Shown here: piece by piece, positions 34,907 to 46,666 of the stretch
Layout of the letters: the number at the start of each line of letters is the position of its first letter
Numbering within the stretch: the first letter of the stretch is position 1
Assembly (NCBI GenBank): GCA_951799425.1
Contig: OX637394.1
Location: 3,049,501 to 3,113,500, forward strand
Reading direction: 5' to 3'
Origin: Ilex aquifolium
Lineage: Eukaryota > Streptophyta > Magnoliopsida > Aquifoliales > Aquifoliaceae
DNA: 64,000 nt
Translations under genes and position numbers: made by a program
The notes under the pieces: model-generated
Database searches by the model: none
What the model saw: only the letters and a program-made list of their open reading frames with translations
What the model was told of the DNA's origin: nothing

Positions 34907-35224
34907 TTATTTACGATTAGTAGCCACACCCCTTGGAACCATAAATTTTTGGTAAGCCCGCGGAGGAGGAGGTGGTGGAGATGTGACGTGACGTGCAAAA
35001 TTCTTCTGGTTGGTCTTGCAAGAGGGCCCACTAGGTGTGGGGATGTAGGTGCACGGATCTGGTCCAGGTGGTTTAGGTTGTGACTGCAGAGATTGGAACA
35101 CCGTTTTTTTGTTTTTGAACCACTCTTTTTCTTCTCCATCTAGCATTCTACAGGCTTCATATGGTTTGATGCTTACAAGGAAAACCATTGCTGTAATGGC
35201 TAAAACAAGGCTTAGAACTCTCAT
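34907..35224 (-). CDS. CTNIP/SCREW-like secreted peptide precursor, copy 5
   Basis: 105 residues from the ATG at 35224 (MRVLSLVLAITAMVFLVSI); the upstream in-frame codon is TTG. After the signal peptide come EACRMLDGEEKEWFKNKKTV and FQSL. The core is GPDPCTYIPTPSGPSCKTNQ then KNFARHV; linker SPPPPPP; tail RAYQKFMVPRGVATNRK. The tail Pro after Tyr is Gln here, and GG is RG. It is paired with copy 7 in block D2. Confidence 0.74.
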   Translation of the reverse strand: MRVLSLVLAITAMVFLVSIKPYEACRMLDGEEKEWFKNKKTVFQSLQSQPKPPGPDPCTYIPTPSGPSCKTNQKNFARHVTSPPPPPPRAYQKFMVPRGVATNRK

Positions 35225-35288
35225 CTTGTTGGCCAAACAATGATATTAATGTACAAAACTGATGAATAATACATGCAAGGAGATGCTA

Positions 35289-35296
35289 TATTTATA
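35289..35296 (-). promoter_or_regulatory. TATA box, peptide copy 5
   Basis: TATAAATA on the minus strand, 65 bp upstream of the ATG at 35224. Confidence 0.7.
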
Positions 35297-35299
35297 CTC

Positions 35300-36840
35300 A
35301 TCAAGTCATCAAATTTTGTGACTTGAATTCTATATTTTTTGGCTTGATAGATGGGTTTGGATTATTGACTTCTGGTAGGTTTGCAAAGAAACTTGAAATT
35401 TGAATGGATCAGAATTAAAAAGACTAGGTTTACTTTGAATACCGAAAATGTATCATGCATGTTTTCACCTCCATACCTACGTATTCATTGAAAATGCTTT
35501 ACCATGCAATTTACGTACGTAAACTGTTCCACTTGATGTCCCATAAGCTTCGTTTGTACAATAATACAATCTAGACAAAATTAATTGACTTGATCGACTA
35601 TTGTTATCGGATTGACAATAAGTTGGTGCAATAATGTAAAGTGATTGATCTAGACATTATAAAATAAAAGGTATGAGAGGTATCATACACCGAATAGTGT
35701 AGAGTGTGTCCCACACAAGGACTTGTGGGCAAGAGTTTGTAGATTTAGTGACCCAGATCTAAAACCAAGACCGCTAGAACGTGGATTTAAGGGAGTAGAA
35801 GTGATCAAATTCATGCACTTTGTTTTAAATAAATAATTATGTTACGCCTCTTTCAATCAACTTAAGTTTTTTAGAGCAAATGATAAAATTAAATTAAATC
35901 AGATGGTGATCCAATGTAATATGAAAATATTAGTTTAGAACTATTAAATTCAAATCACACAAGACTTCTTCTCTTACTACACAATACAAACACTTGACAA
36001 ACCGTCCAAGAAGGACTATACGTGAAACAATGTATTAGATAAATAACCTATGTGAAATAATCGATTTATCCCTCATGAATACTCTAATTTCGACGTGAAT
36101 GACCTGCCTTTGACCGGACCGGGAAGAAGATTAATCGAAGTGTGCATAAATTAGCGCGGATACCCTTAATCGTTGAACCAAAATAAAAATAAAAAACCTA
36201 AAATGAGCGGGGCATAGCCTTTCGTTACCTAGCAGTCCTTGAATGGTTTTTTCCTTTGTATTTGACCCTTTAATTCCAAGGTCTTGAGTTACGCGGATAT
36301 TGACTGATAACCAGTTTGACCCTTTGACAAGGACATTATTTAGCTGAGGATATTTATATACTAATACTGGCGTCATGGCCCGTGCCAAGCACGGGATATA
36401 GAAATGGTTCAAAATGTTTATAAAATTTGTTTATTTTTTTTAGTAATTTCCTTAAATCATGTCTTTCAAAATATAGAAATGGTTTCTTTAGTTTTTTCAC
36501 TTCGATCTTTGTCTTTGATTCATTTGCCAATTCAGATGTTAGACAACAATTTTTTGTTTATTGTGTTGTGTATAATATTTTTAACTCGTATTCTTTATTT
36601 ATTTATTATGAGATGAGTTACCCTAAGGGCAAAATTGATATTAGAAAAAAAAATGACATTATTATTTTGATTGTGTCATATGATACTTGGAGTGGTATCT
36701 CAAATGATCAAAAATTAGAGGAGACTTTAGTGATATTGGATCAAAAATTATAACTCACCACCTTAAACTGCAATCATCTCCATTTGTGCACTAAATTTGT
36801 TTAGCAAACCTTGGCAAGAAGTCGTACGAGTCCTAAAAAT
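35300..36840. other. Gene-free segment between copies 5 and the copy fragment
   Basis: Upstream DNA of copy 5 continues to about 36300 and is shared with D2. Then AT-rich sequence (36420-36780) resembles the DNA downstream of the 18.7-19.1 kb region. No gene is recognised. Confidence 0.45.
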
Positions 36841-36857
36841 TTGAGACATTTAACACA

Positions 36858-36985
36858 ATGGCTGAAACGAAACTAAAAGATCTCATGATTTGTTGGCCAA
36901 GCAAAGAGTACTGCATAAAACTGTGGTGAATAATTGCACGGAAATGTTCTATTTATACTCAACCAGTTATGAACTTTGAACTTTT
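36858..36985 (-). pseudogene. Peptide-gene fragment: promoter and first codons only
   Basis: The minus strand carries a TATAAATA (36950-36957), an ATG (36884-36886) and codons reading MRSFSFVSAIV. It is nearly identical to the start of the split copy 8 (55262-55390). Similarity stops abruptly at about 36858 inside the signal peptide, and upstream it is cut by the LTR-like element at 36986. There is no core sequence, so it cannot encode a peptide. Confidence 0.7.
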
Positions 36986-37216
36986 TGATGATGCTCAAAT
37001 TGGTATTGGACAAAATCAACAGTCAAGAATATGAATGGGTGCAGTCAATGAGCAATAAACACATAATTAATGGCAATGCAATGAATAACAGTGAACAATA
37101 AGATATATAGTGGTTCGGTCCGGATGACCTACTCCACTCTCGGGAACGGCAGCGGTGGCCGGAAGTGTTTTATTGATGAATAATATAGCCGAGAGAGTTA
37201 ACTCCGGGGAATTACA

Positions 37217-37631
37217 GGGCCTGTTTGGTTTGCGTTTCAAAAACAGGTATCCGAAAACAGTTTTTGAGAAGAGTTTTAAGAAAATGGTTTTTATATTTTT
37301 GGAAATAAAAAACTTGTTTGGTTAGATGATTTCAAAAACAATTTTACAGAACAGAAAATAGTAAAACCTGTTTGGACAGCCTAAATATATGTTTGAACAT
37401 TAATTCAAACATTAATAAAAAAATATAAGAAAGTTATTTTTAGATTGATAATTTCATAAAAAAAAAATTCAATAAACCAAACTTTAAAATATAATATAAT
37501 ATAATATAATATATTATAGTTATATATATATATATATATATATAAATTCTTATATATAAATTCGTAGATATATATATACATATAAATTCTTATATATAAA
37601 TTCGTAGATATATATATACATATATATACCA

Positions 37632-37681
<50 letters not shown>

Positions 37682-38101
37682 GAATTTTAATAATATTATA
37701 TAATATAATATTTATATATTATATTATAATATAATATAATATAATATATAATATAATAGAATATTATATAATATATTATATTATATTATAATATCTATTA
37801 TATATATATATTATATATTAAGAGAGAGAGGAAGAAGTAAAAAAAAAAAAAAAGAATGAAGAAATTTGCTCCTAAGGAGACTCGAAGGGCAGACCTCATT
37901 AAAGTCCAAAATTGTTCTCCTTATTTTCAAAATTTTCAAAGAAAACTCCGAAAACAAGTTAGACTTGTTTTCTGTTTCTTTGACTCAATTCTCAAAATTT
38001 TCTAAAATTTGGAGAACAAAAAAGCTAAACAAACAGGTTTTGGGTGTTTTTGAAATTTTGAGAACAAAAAATAGTTTTCGAAACACAAACCAAACACGCC
38101 C
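37217..38101. mobile_element. MITE with a large AT microsatellite
   Basis: 885 bp with inverted ends: GGGCCTGTTTGGTTTGCGTTTC at the left against GGGCGTGTTTGGTTTGTGTTTC read from the right; flanked by ACA on both sides. The GGGnnTGTTTGG ends resemble Harbinger/Tourist-type MITEs, whose duplication is normally TWA, so the class is uncertain. The middle (37490-37830) is a pure and interrupted (TA)n tract. Confidence 0.75.
37490..37830. repeat. AT microsatellite
   Basis: Several (TA)n runs, the longest about 50 bp at 37632-37681, mixed with ataatataat-type sequence, inside the MITE. Confidence 0.9.
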
Positions 38102-38483
38102 ACAATGCCTCTAGAAAGAGATACTAGGGAGGTGTAGAGAGATGTGTAGAAGTTTCAAGGTGTAGAGATCTCAAAAAAGTGATGAGGGTCTCAAAAAAGT
38201 CATGCCCTCTATATGGAAAGGGTTTACATTATATAGGTATGGTGAGGCGGTGAGACGGTAACGTGAGGGAGAGGGTTCTACCTTTTTGGTAAGTACAATT
38301 AAGGTATGATTTGATCTCCATGAATGTCTATCCCGATATTCTCTCTTTCAGGTGCTCCTATCTGTCCGGACTTCTTTAATCCTGAACTGGGTCGGACTGG
38401 CAAAATGGGTCTGGGTCGCCTTTTAGCTGACTTGGGGCCTACTTGATTTATTGAGTCTGACCCAATTGATTTTGCGCTCATCA

Positions 38484-39290
38484 TTTGCCCCCCATGCCCC
38501 AAGCCTCTGACTTTTTGTGATAGGAAAGAGTTGAGGTTATGTACTTCTTCTTTACTTGAACATAAGTTTTCTTGCTCCGCATGGTAACTTGTTTTCCATT
38601 CTTTGGAGATTGGGTGACCTTAATTTGCTGATGGCGGCACCAGGAGAAAGAAATGGGGTGTTCTTTGCGGGCCCAAATGCATTGCCCCCTTCGGCGCTGG
38701 CTTTTTTTTTTTTTTTCTTTCTTTCCCTTGGGCGCCGCCTCCCTTCTTCCTCTTTCGTTTTTTTTTTTTTTTTCTTTCCCTTGGGCTCCACCTCCCTTCT
38801 CCCTCTTTCTTTTTTTTTTTCTTTCCCTTGGGCGCCACCTCCCTTCTCCCTCTTTTTTTTTTTTTTTTTTTTTTCTGGGTGCTGGCCTCCTTGGGCGATG
38901 GCCCTCTCCTTTTTTTTTTTTTTTTGACATTCTCTTTGCTGGGTCTTTCGTTGATGGCGCCGGGGACTTGGTCAGTGGAGCAGTGAAGCAAGGAGGAGAC
39001 CATGGTGTTGGGTTCTTGATTGGAGGCGGCAGGAACTCGATAGAGAGAGGAGGGTGGCGCCTATGTTGAGGAAGGGAGAAGCGATGGCTTGGCCAGGTCC
39101 CAGGCCATGGGTGGCACCCAATGCAAGAGAGGAGCTGTTGGGCGGCGCCTTTGGGCAGCTGGGCGACGCCTGAAGTGCTGGGCACGGGCGCTGGCACGAC
39201 AAAACTTCGAACGGCCACAACTTTGCGCACAGTTGTCCGTTTGAGGCGAATTTTTTTTTGAATTCAGGTATTTTTTCGATATCTTTTTTA
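38484..39290. repeat. GC-rich probable retroelement fragment with pyrimidine minisatellite
   Basis: At 38701-38930 three units of about 50 bp (CTTTCCCTTGGGCGCCACCT, then CCCTTCTCCCTC, then poly-T) occur in tandem with a fourth, degenerate one. The right end carries aacggccacaactttgcgca and gttgtccgtttgaggcgaa, a phrase common in plant LTR sequence. The long open frames here (for example 249 codons on the minus strand) exist only because of poly-Lys/Arg coding repeats and are not genes. Confidence 0.55.
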
Positions 39291-39958
39291 AAATATTTTG
39301 AACATTGATGAATAAATTTCAAAATATCTTAAAACACCTCAAAATATTCCAACACACCTCGAAACACCGCAAATCATTAATAGTTCAATTCAATATTAGT
39401 TTCGATTTCCTAAAAAACAAAAACGTTTTAGCCGTTTCGACGTCTCATAAAATTACTTGTTCTTTGTAGTTAGATATAATTTTTACTTTCAGGTTTTCAT
39501 ACACATCCTCGAATGAGTGAACATAGTACGAATCAATATAATCATCTTATTTGATATTTTTCGATGCTTATGAATTACCTTCTTGGAGACAAAATCAATT
39601 TTTTTTTCTCTCATTTGGCATTTGCTAAAAATTACCATGGCTTAGTAGCACAAGTTTGTAAGAACACACCGAGAGAAAAGGAGAAGCAACAATAACAAGT
39701 AAACACTTAAACCATTCACTTCAACCTTCAGTTATAAAAAAACTACAAATTACAAACGGAACACCCTCTTATTCTCTCTTGGTCGATCACTCTACTAGAT
39801 ATTCAATACACCCACATTAAGTATATAAAGTATAGAAAACAAAAAACAAAAAAAAACACTTTGGTCTACTTCTATTTTTATTTAAGTAACCACATCAGAT
39901 TTGCAGGTCTGATTTCTGAATTATATATTGTCATGCAATTAATGGTCATTGACAGCCT

Positions 39959-40291
39959 TTATTTGCGATTAGTAGCCACACCAACTGGAGCCATAAGTTT
40001 TGGGTATGCTCGCAGAGGAGGAGGCGGTGGTGGCGGTGGAGAAGGAGGAGACGTGACGTGACGTGCAAAATTCTTCTGGTTGATCTTGCAAGGAGGCCCG
40101 GGAGGTGAGGGGATGTAGGTGCACGGATTTGGTCCAGAATTCAGAGATTGGAACACAATTTTTTTGTTGTTCAACCAGTCTTTTTCTTCTCCATCTAGCA
40201 CTCTGCAGGCTTCATATGGTTTGATACTTATAAGGAAAACGACTGCTATAAAGGCTAAAACAAAACTTAGAGCTCTCATCTTGTTGGACAT
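39959..40291 (-). CDS. CTNIP/SCREW-like secreted peptide precursor, copy 6
   Basis: 110 residues from the ATG at 40291 (MSNKMRALSFVL); ATG at 40279 is an alternative. The longer open frame to 40399 passes through the TATA box. Signal peptide, EACRVLDGEEKDWLNNKKIV, FQSL. The core is GPNPCTYIPSPPGPPCKINQ then KNFARHV; linker SPPSPPPPPPPPL; tail RAYPKLMAPVGVATNRK. It is closest to copy 4, but without that copy's one-residue deletion after the second Cys and with a shorter spacer before the core. Confidence 0.76.
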   Translation of the reverse strand: MSNKMRALSFVLAFIAVVFLISIKPYEACRVLDGEEKDWLNNKKIVFQSLNSGPNPCTYIPSPPGPPCKINQKNFARHVTSPPSPPPPPPPPLRAYPKLMAPVGVATNRK

Positions 40292-40344
40292 GCAAAGATT
40301 AATGATTAAAACTATGGTGAATAACAAATGCAAGTAGATTGTCA

Positions 40345-40352
40345 TATTTATA
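40345..40352 (-). promoter_or_regulatory. TATA box, peptide copy 6
   Basis: TATAAATA on the minus strand, 54 bp upstream of the ATG at 40291. Confidence 0.7.
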
Positions 40353-40399
40353 CTCATCAAGTCATCAAATTTCATGACTTGATCAATTTTTTTTTTCAA

Positions 40400-43300
40400 T
40401 TGTTCGGCTTGATGGAAGGGTTTGGATTATTGACTTCTGGTTGGTTTGCAAAGCAACTTGAAATTTGAATGGGTCAGAATTGAAAAAACTAGGTATACCT
40501 TGAATACCAAAAGCTTTCATGAATCATGCATATTTTTGACCCCCGTATATACGTTTATTAAATGAAGACGAAGCTGGCATGCAATCTAGGCACATGAAAA
40601 ATATCAAAACTGTTTGAAACTTGGTAAATCCCTTAGAGTTAGGTCACGAGAGATTTATTTTTCATGATTTTTCTAGTCTCAGTGTGGATGGCTTGCAAAG
40701 GTGGCTCAACAATATTTATGGCCTAAATCAATGACGGCCTATGAGACTTTTTTACTTTTTTAATAATAATTTAATTTTTCAATTTATTTTTACTACTTTT
40801 TGATGAGATTCGAAATTGTTAATTATTTTTTTTTATTCAAATTTTGTTAATATTTTTTTTTGATTAATAATATGACTTTTGATCATAAAAATTTATAGGA
40901 ATAAAATTAATTTCTTCATTAATATTTTTTATTTGTTTTATATGTTATTTATCAAAATTGTGGTATTAGAGAATTGACTTTATTATAAATGAATTCCTTG
41001 TTATCTTTCTTTTCGATTATTTTACTATCTTTGACTTTGACTTATTTATCTATGCAACTTTCACATAAATTTTTGTTATATGTTACGAATAAGAACTTTA
41101 TCAAAATATTTTTTTAATGAGAATGAATGGTTTAACTGGTGTTTTACATTCAAATGAGAAAAAAACACAAGTTTAGGAGAAGTAGAAATGTGTTTGGTTT
41201 GATTTTTTTTTTTTTTGGACTAAAGAGGGATGCTTATTATACTTCTTTCGATCGGAGAAAGATATGAATTTTGTCAACACTTTTTATTTGTTAGTCTTTT
41301 TTTGTCCTTTAATAAATGTGATTGTGTGAGGTAGTCTAGACTTTTAGGCCCAAATTCTTAATTTTTTTGTTGGTTTACTCTTTTAAAAATTATTTTGTTA
41401 GGCTATATTGTTGTAAATTTTATTTTTTTAGCTTACATTACATTATTGATTTTTAAATTTGGGGCCTTTTTCATAATATGGGGCCTAAGTCCGCGCTTTT
41501 ATTTTTATACTATAGGGCCGGCTCTAATAACTCGTATTTGACCTTACCGGAAAGAAAATTAGTCAAAGTGCGCATAAGTTGACCAAAAACCCTTGACCAT
41601 TATACAAAAAAAAAAAATTCGAAAAGTTTTCCGTTTGATGTCCCACAAGCTTCGTTTGCACAATAATATAATCTAGACAAAATCAACTAACTTGATCGAC
41701 TATTGTTATCAGATTGACAATAAATCGAGGCAACATCGTAAAGTGACTAATCTAGACATTATAAAATAAAAGGTATGAGAGGTACCACACACCGGATAGT
41801 GTATAGTGTGCCTCACATAGGGGTGTCAAACGTGTCGGGTTAAACAGGTGACGGATAAAAAATATGTAAACCCGTACACGACACGTTTAATAAACGAGTG
41901 AAAAATCTCAACACGACCCGTTTAATAAACGGGTAACACGACACGACTCGTTTAACCCATTTAATTTTAAAAAAATTATATTAACAAATTTTAATACTCC
42001 ACTTTTTTTTATTGTCAATTATACTTACCTCAAAAAAGAAGAATTTTTAGCCAAATTTCATAAAAATCAGACTTGAAGGCTTAAAAAAAATGAAAGAGAT
42101 CATTGTCTTTTATAGGCAACTCAACCCTCCCCATCTCTCCTCATTTTCCAATGTGAGACAAAAGCAAAAGACATTGGTTTGCCTTTGTCTTTGAAGTGCT
42201 CCTCATCTCCCCTCCTTTATCTTTGAATTACTATTTTACTTTACTTTTTTTTTTTTTTGTATTGATTTCTTTTTTTCTTTTTTTTTTCTTGCTAATTTTT
42301 TAAAATAATTATTAATTTATTATTATATTAATTTTATTTAAACGGATAAACGTGTAATAAACTGTTTGACAGGTCTTACTCGAACACGACCCGTTTATTA
42401 AACGTGTTTGGCGTGTCAACCCGTTTATCACCCAAACCCGTTAAGATCTCACTCAAACCCGTTTAATTCGTGTCAATTCGTATCGGTTAATCGTGTCGTG
42501 TCGGATTTTGACAGCTCTAACCCCACACAAGGACTTGTGGGCAAGAGGTTGCAGATTTATTAACTCAGATTCAAAAGTCAGGGCTGTTTGGTAAAGGGGT
42601 ATGTAGGGGCTTGACAATATGAGTTTGAGAAAAATAGTTCAAAAGGCCCTCAAACCTCATATTTTGATTGAATAATTGATTTATCCCTCATGAATACTCT
42701 ATTTCAGGTGTAAATGACATGTATTTGATCGGACTAGTGCATTTAGGTTAACCTAAAGACCTCTGACCGTTGAACTAAAAAAATATCTTAAAATGAGCGG
42801 GGCTTAGTCTTTCGTTACCTAGTAGTCCTTGTGTAGTTTTTTTCTTTGTATTTGCCCTTTAATTTCAAGGTCATGAGTTTTGATCGAAGAGCTTATGTTT
42901 GCCAAAGAATAAGGAATGGACTTCAATTACGCGGATATTGACTGCTAACCACTTAGACACGTATATTATTTAGCTTTTTTTTTTTTTTTTTGGGTATATT
43001 ATTTAGCTCAGTCCTTGATTTTTATATATCCTTGCAAGATGCACGGGATATATATTTTATTATTTTTTTAATTTATTTCATTTCCTTTCAATTAAATTTG
43101 AGATGATATCGCGTGCTAATATGAATAATAAATGATTCACATCAATTTTATATATGTATATTTTGAATTAGAAACAATATACACATGCTTAATTAGTGCG
43201 GTATAACTAAAAAATTGGCTTACTGCCACATAGCTCAACTGCCTCATAATTCAGATGATATGTGGCGTGTTTAATTTGATTGATGATTTTGTTATTTATG

Positions 43301-44270
43301 TTTTTTATCATCTGAAGTCTTAGGTATTTTATCATTCGTATTTTTTTACGGTTGAACATATTATTTCTTTCCTATCATATTATATATTTTTCCACTTTTA
43401 ATATTTTTTAGGATGATTTAAAAGAAAAAGATCAAAGTTGATATTTGAGGAATCGAAGATGGACAAATTTTGATATAATTTTTATAAAATTAAAATTGTA
43501 AGTTTTGTTGGTCTTTGGAGATCAGTTTGTAATTTTAATTTTTATTAAGGTAATTAGAGATCTGACCCTGTAATCAAAAAATAAATGGTAATTTGTAATT
43601 TATACTCTTAAATATGTACGTAATTTTTTTTTTTGGCTGCTAAAGTTTTAATTTAAACATTATATTTTTAAAGTTTTAATTAAATTTTAATATGATTCTT
43701 CCATTTATATTTATTAATTTATTCTAACAGAACACGTCATAAAATTTGTCCATAAGAATATATTTATTCGAAAAAAATATTTCTCTCTAGAAACGTCAAT
43801 ATTTCTCTCTCTGTCTCATAGTACATATCCAATTATGACCATATATATTTTTTGTTTTTGGGTTAGGGTTTACCTTATTTTCTTAAAATTAGATAAAATA
43901 AAATAAGGTTATTTTGCCTACACGTACATATTTTTCACTAAACAAATATACCTTTTTACTCAAATAATGTTTTGCTGATGGAAGGCTATTCCGTCGGGTT
44001 AAATTATAGGATTTTGATTTAAACACTAAATTGAAAAGTAATTAAAATTTTAAAGATTTTATTGTTATAATTGAAACTTAAAGAATCAAAGCTGCATATT
44101 TTAAGGGTGAAATTGTAATTTAAACCCGTATTTTATTTCCATCCTATATATATCACTCAAAAAAATTATACTAAAAAGAAAAGAAAAAAAAAAACAAATT
44201 TCATCAAGATTTTAATTTCCAGAAAATAGATCATTTTCAAGCATTAGTTGAAACAAGAAAAGCATAAACG
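40400..44270. other. Gene-free part of block D2
   Basis: AT-rich DNA collinear with 28100-32200. It holds the second copy of the 'ggcctaa...gggccggctct' repeat (about 40690-41525) and the hAT-like insertion described separately. Confidence 0.5.
41818..42519. mobile_element. hAT-like non-autonomous element
   Basis: 702 bp inserted relative to block D1. It begins TAGGGGTGTCAAACGTGTCG and ends TTTTGACAGCTCTA, flanked by gcctcaca/accccaca (imperfect 8 bp). The empty site in D1 is near 29508. The ends are rich in gtgtcgtg and ccgtttaat phrases. The 8-bp duplication and the TAGGGGTGTCAA ends suit hAT. No transposase. Confidence 0.68.
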
Positions 44271-44272
44271 AA

Positions 44273-44415
44273 GTGAGTATAGACCAAATTGTCTCCTCCT
44301 CCAAGAGGATGGATGCGGAGAATACTCTATTTCACATAAAAAATAATGTGAAACGTTCTTTTCTTCGTAACCATTGTGATGTTAATGGCCATCTGACTTC
44401 TCGGTCGTTCCTAAA
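44273..44415 (+). repeat. Repeated 'MDAENTLFH' sequence, truncated copy in D2
   Basis: Nearly identical to 32208-32345 but cut after SRSFL, where a deletion joins it to the flank of peptide copy 7. Confidence 0.5.
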
Positions 44416-44598
44416 CTGTTTTGATCATTCTCTCTTGATCAATCACATTACTAGAAATATTGAATACACCCACATTAAGTATAAAGTATATAAAACAATA
44501 GAAACTTTGGTCTAGTTCTATTTTTATTTGAGTCATCACCACATTTGTGGTTCTTATATCTGAATTATTCTCATGCTATTAATGCTCACTAACAGCCT

Positions 44599-44916
44599 TT
44601 ATTTACGATTAGTAGCCACACCCCCTGGAACCATAAATTTTGGGTAAGCCCGCGGAGGAGGAGGTGGTGGAGATGTGACGTGACGTGCAAAATTCTTCTG
44701 GTTGGTCTTACAAGAGGGCCCACTAGGTGTGGGGATGTAGGCGCACGGATCTGGACCAGGTGGTCGAGGTTGTGACCGCAGAGATTGGAACACCATTTTT
44801 TTGTTTTTGAACCACTCTTTTTCTTCTCCATCTAGCATTCTACCGGCTTCATATGGTTTGATGCTTACAAGGAAAACCATTGCTATAATGGCTAAAACAA
44901 GGCTTAGAACTCTCAT
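44599..44916 (-). CDS. CTNIP/SCREW-like secreted peptide precursor, copy 7
   Basis: 105 residues from the ATG at 44916 (MRVLSLVLAIIAMVFLVSI). After the signal peptide come EAGRMLDGEEKEWFKNKKMV and FQSL. The core is GPDPCAYIPTPSGPSCKTNQ then KNFARHV, with Thr-to-Ala next to the first Cys; linker SPPPPPP; tail RAYPKFMVPGGVATNRK. The frame is intact and the sequence closely follows copy 5, differing at about ten residues. Confidence 0.75.
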   Translation of the reverse strand: MRVLSLVLAIIAMVFLVSIKPYEAGRMLDGEEKEWFKNKKMVFQSLRSQPRPPGPDPCAYIPTPSGPSCKTNQKNFARHVTSPPPPPPRAYPKFMVPGGVATNRK

Positions 44917-44980
44917 CTTGTTGGCCAAACAATGATATTAATGTATAAAATTGATGAATAATACATGCAAGGAGATGCTA

Positions 44981-44988
44981 TATTTATA
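44981..44988 (-). promoter_or_regulatory. TATA box, peptide copy 7
   Basis: TATAAATA on the minus strand, 65 bp upstream of the ATG at 44916. Confidence 0.7.
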
Positions 44989-44999
44989 CTCATCAAGTC

Positions 45000-46540
45000 A
45001 TCAAATTTTGTGACTTGAATTCTATATTTTTTGGCTTGATAGATGGGTTTGGATTATTGACTTCTGGTAGGTTTGCAAAGAAACTTGAAATTTGAATGGG
45101 TTAGAATTGAAAAAACTAGGTTTACCTTGAATACCGAAAATGTATCATGCATGTTTTCACCTCCATACCTACGTATTCATTGAAAATACTTTACCATGCA
45201 ATCTACGTACGTAAACTGTTTCACTTGATGTCCCATAAGCTTCGTTTGTACAATAATACAATCTCGACAAAATTAACTAACTTGATCGACTATTGTTATC
45301 AGATTGACAATAAATCGGTGCAATAATGTAAAGTGATTGATCTAGACATTATAAAATAAACAGCAATGCTACGCTGACTAAATTTGGTCATTTGGTCTCA
45401 AAATTTGATCCCTGTAACATTACTGTAAAATAAAAGGTATGAGAGGTATTTTTTTTTTTTTTGGTCAAGGAAAAGTCATATATAGCTCAAGATATAAAAG
45501 ACATTCAGTAAGTACATAAAGTAAAGCAAAACAAAACCAAACAAAAAACGTATGAGAGGTATCATACACCGAATAGTGTAGAGTGTGTCCCACACAAGGA
45601 CAACCATCTAAATTTTTGTATAAAAATAAATGTAAGAAGCAATTTATCTATATCTGATGTACGTTGAATAAATTATTTGATTCATATTGAAGTAATGCAG
45701 GTAGATGAAGAAGACTGACGCCTACTAAAATAAAGAGGAATAAATGATGAAAACTGAAATGCATTAAGGTAGGAAAGTCCACAGAGAAAGAGCCCTAAAG
45801 CAAAGTGTATCTCATGCTACAGGCATGACACTAGCTAGACTTGTCATTATCATGTAGCCCCCCAAAATAGAGCTCATCCGACCACAAGGTGGTATACCTA
45901 TCCTATAAAAATTGTTACGAAGATTAAAACAGTGAGACACCGAATAAATTTCCTCGGACCGATATAACTCTCATAATATGGACCACATAAAATATGAAAG
46001 TGAACGATAAATCACAATGAGAAACATACTTGTCCCGAAAGGGGATGCACAAGGTGGCTAATCACAGAAAACCGGATTAATATTACATATATATGGAGCC
46101 AGCAATACAGTTTTGTTTTAGTCATTACCAACAGTAGGTGTTTCTGATTAGCATGTATCTATAGTGAATTTTGCAGATCAACCCACATGTACAAGAAGCA
46201 GACTTATAATTAACTCTCAGAATTATGCAAAAATATACGATTAATGATAAGTTTCATAAGGGAATCTACAACGGAGTTTAACAATAATGGGTTCGAGTTG
46301 GGCAGACATAAAGCACACCATGTTGCATTTTGGTAGATCGATGATCAGTTTCTTTTCACCTAAAATGGATCTTAAAGTATCATATTAATCTTTCTGCATC
46401 GATCAAACTAGTAAAAAATTACAGGAATATATATAGGAGGAAAATACACGTTGCTAGCTCCTGTTTTATCTAAGAATTGTTTCTTTCTATCTAGGGTGCC
46501 GTCACATTGTTCGTGACAACTGCATGCTTTGCTCTACTTA
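45000..46540. other. Intergenic DNA upstream of copy 7 and downstream of copy 8
   Basis: The first 360 bp match the upstream region of copy 5. Near 45361-45550 two small stretches interrupt the duplication: gcaatgctacgctgactaaa, and a poly-T-led segment that re-enters at gtatgagaggtat, which is therefore duplicated. From 45600 to 46480 nothing is recognised. 46480-46540 is the 3' flank of copy 8 with its gtcac...gtgac inverted repeat. Confidence 0.45.
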
Positions 46541-46666
46541 TAATTAGTAGTCAAACCAGATGGAACATGAGACGTGGCGAAGGAGGTGGGGCAGCCATAA
46601 CATGACCGCCGGCAAAGTTCTTCTGATTGGTCGTGCAGTGGTTACCGCCACCCCTGGGGATGTAGG
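46541..46666 (-). pseudogene. CTNIP/SCREW-like peptide copy 8, 3' part (split by a retrotransposon)
   Basis: The minus strand continues the core interrupted at 55125: TYIPRGGGNHCTTNQKNFAG then GHV and a short APPPSPRLM. A one-base loss relative to the other copies (ATGGTTCC has become ATGTTCC near 46562) shifts the tail out of frame, so the conserved VPSG...N end is lost. The proline linker is also much shorter than in other copies. The 5' part is at 55125-55289. Confidence 0.78.

Larger units (their letters stand above)
27012..36300. repeat. Segmental duplication block D1 (peptide copies 4 and 5)
   Basis: Collinear with block D2 (39288-45600). The order is: interspersed repeat, peptide copy 4, a 'ggcctaa...gggccggccct' repeat, AT-rich DNA, the 'MDAENTLFH' sequence, peptide copy 5 and its upstream DNA. 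D2 lacks about 2.3 kb between the MDAENTLFH sequence and copy 5, and has one extra hAT-like insertion. D1 has extra stretches near 29650-30320 and 30780-31030. Confidence 0.85.
36986..38483. mobile_element. Solo LTR-like element, family 1 copy B, split by a MITE
   Basis: Runs from TGATGATGCTC to GCGCTCATCA, with the family phrases gtggttcggtc, gacctactccact, gccgagagag and ctggactt. The MITE at 37217-38101 interrupts it, leaving about 610 bp. No clean target duplication is seen, so the 3' side may continue into the sequence at 38484-39290. Confidence 0.6.
39288..45600. repeat. Segmental duplication block D2 (peptide copies 6 and 7)
   Basis: Second unit of the D1/D2 duplication. It begins with aaatattttgaacattgatg, also found at 27014. 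It is broken by an hAT-like insertion (41818-42519). A deletion fuses the MDAENTLFH sequence (ending about 44415) to the 3' flank of copy 7. Confidence 0.85.

Noticed and set aside
38481..39322. Long minus-strand open frames (up to 249 codons) rich in Lys/Arg and plus-strand frames rich in Phe.
   Set aside because: They follow directly from poly-T and a pyrimidine minisatellite; several frames are open at once and no domain is visible.
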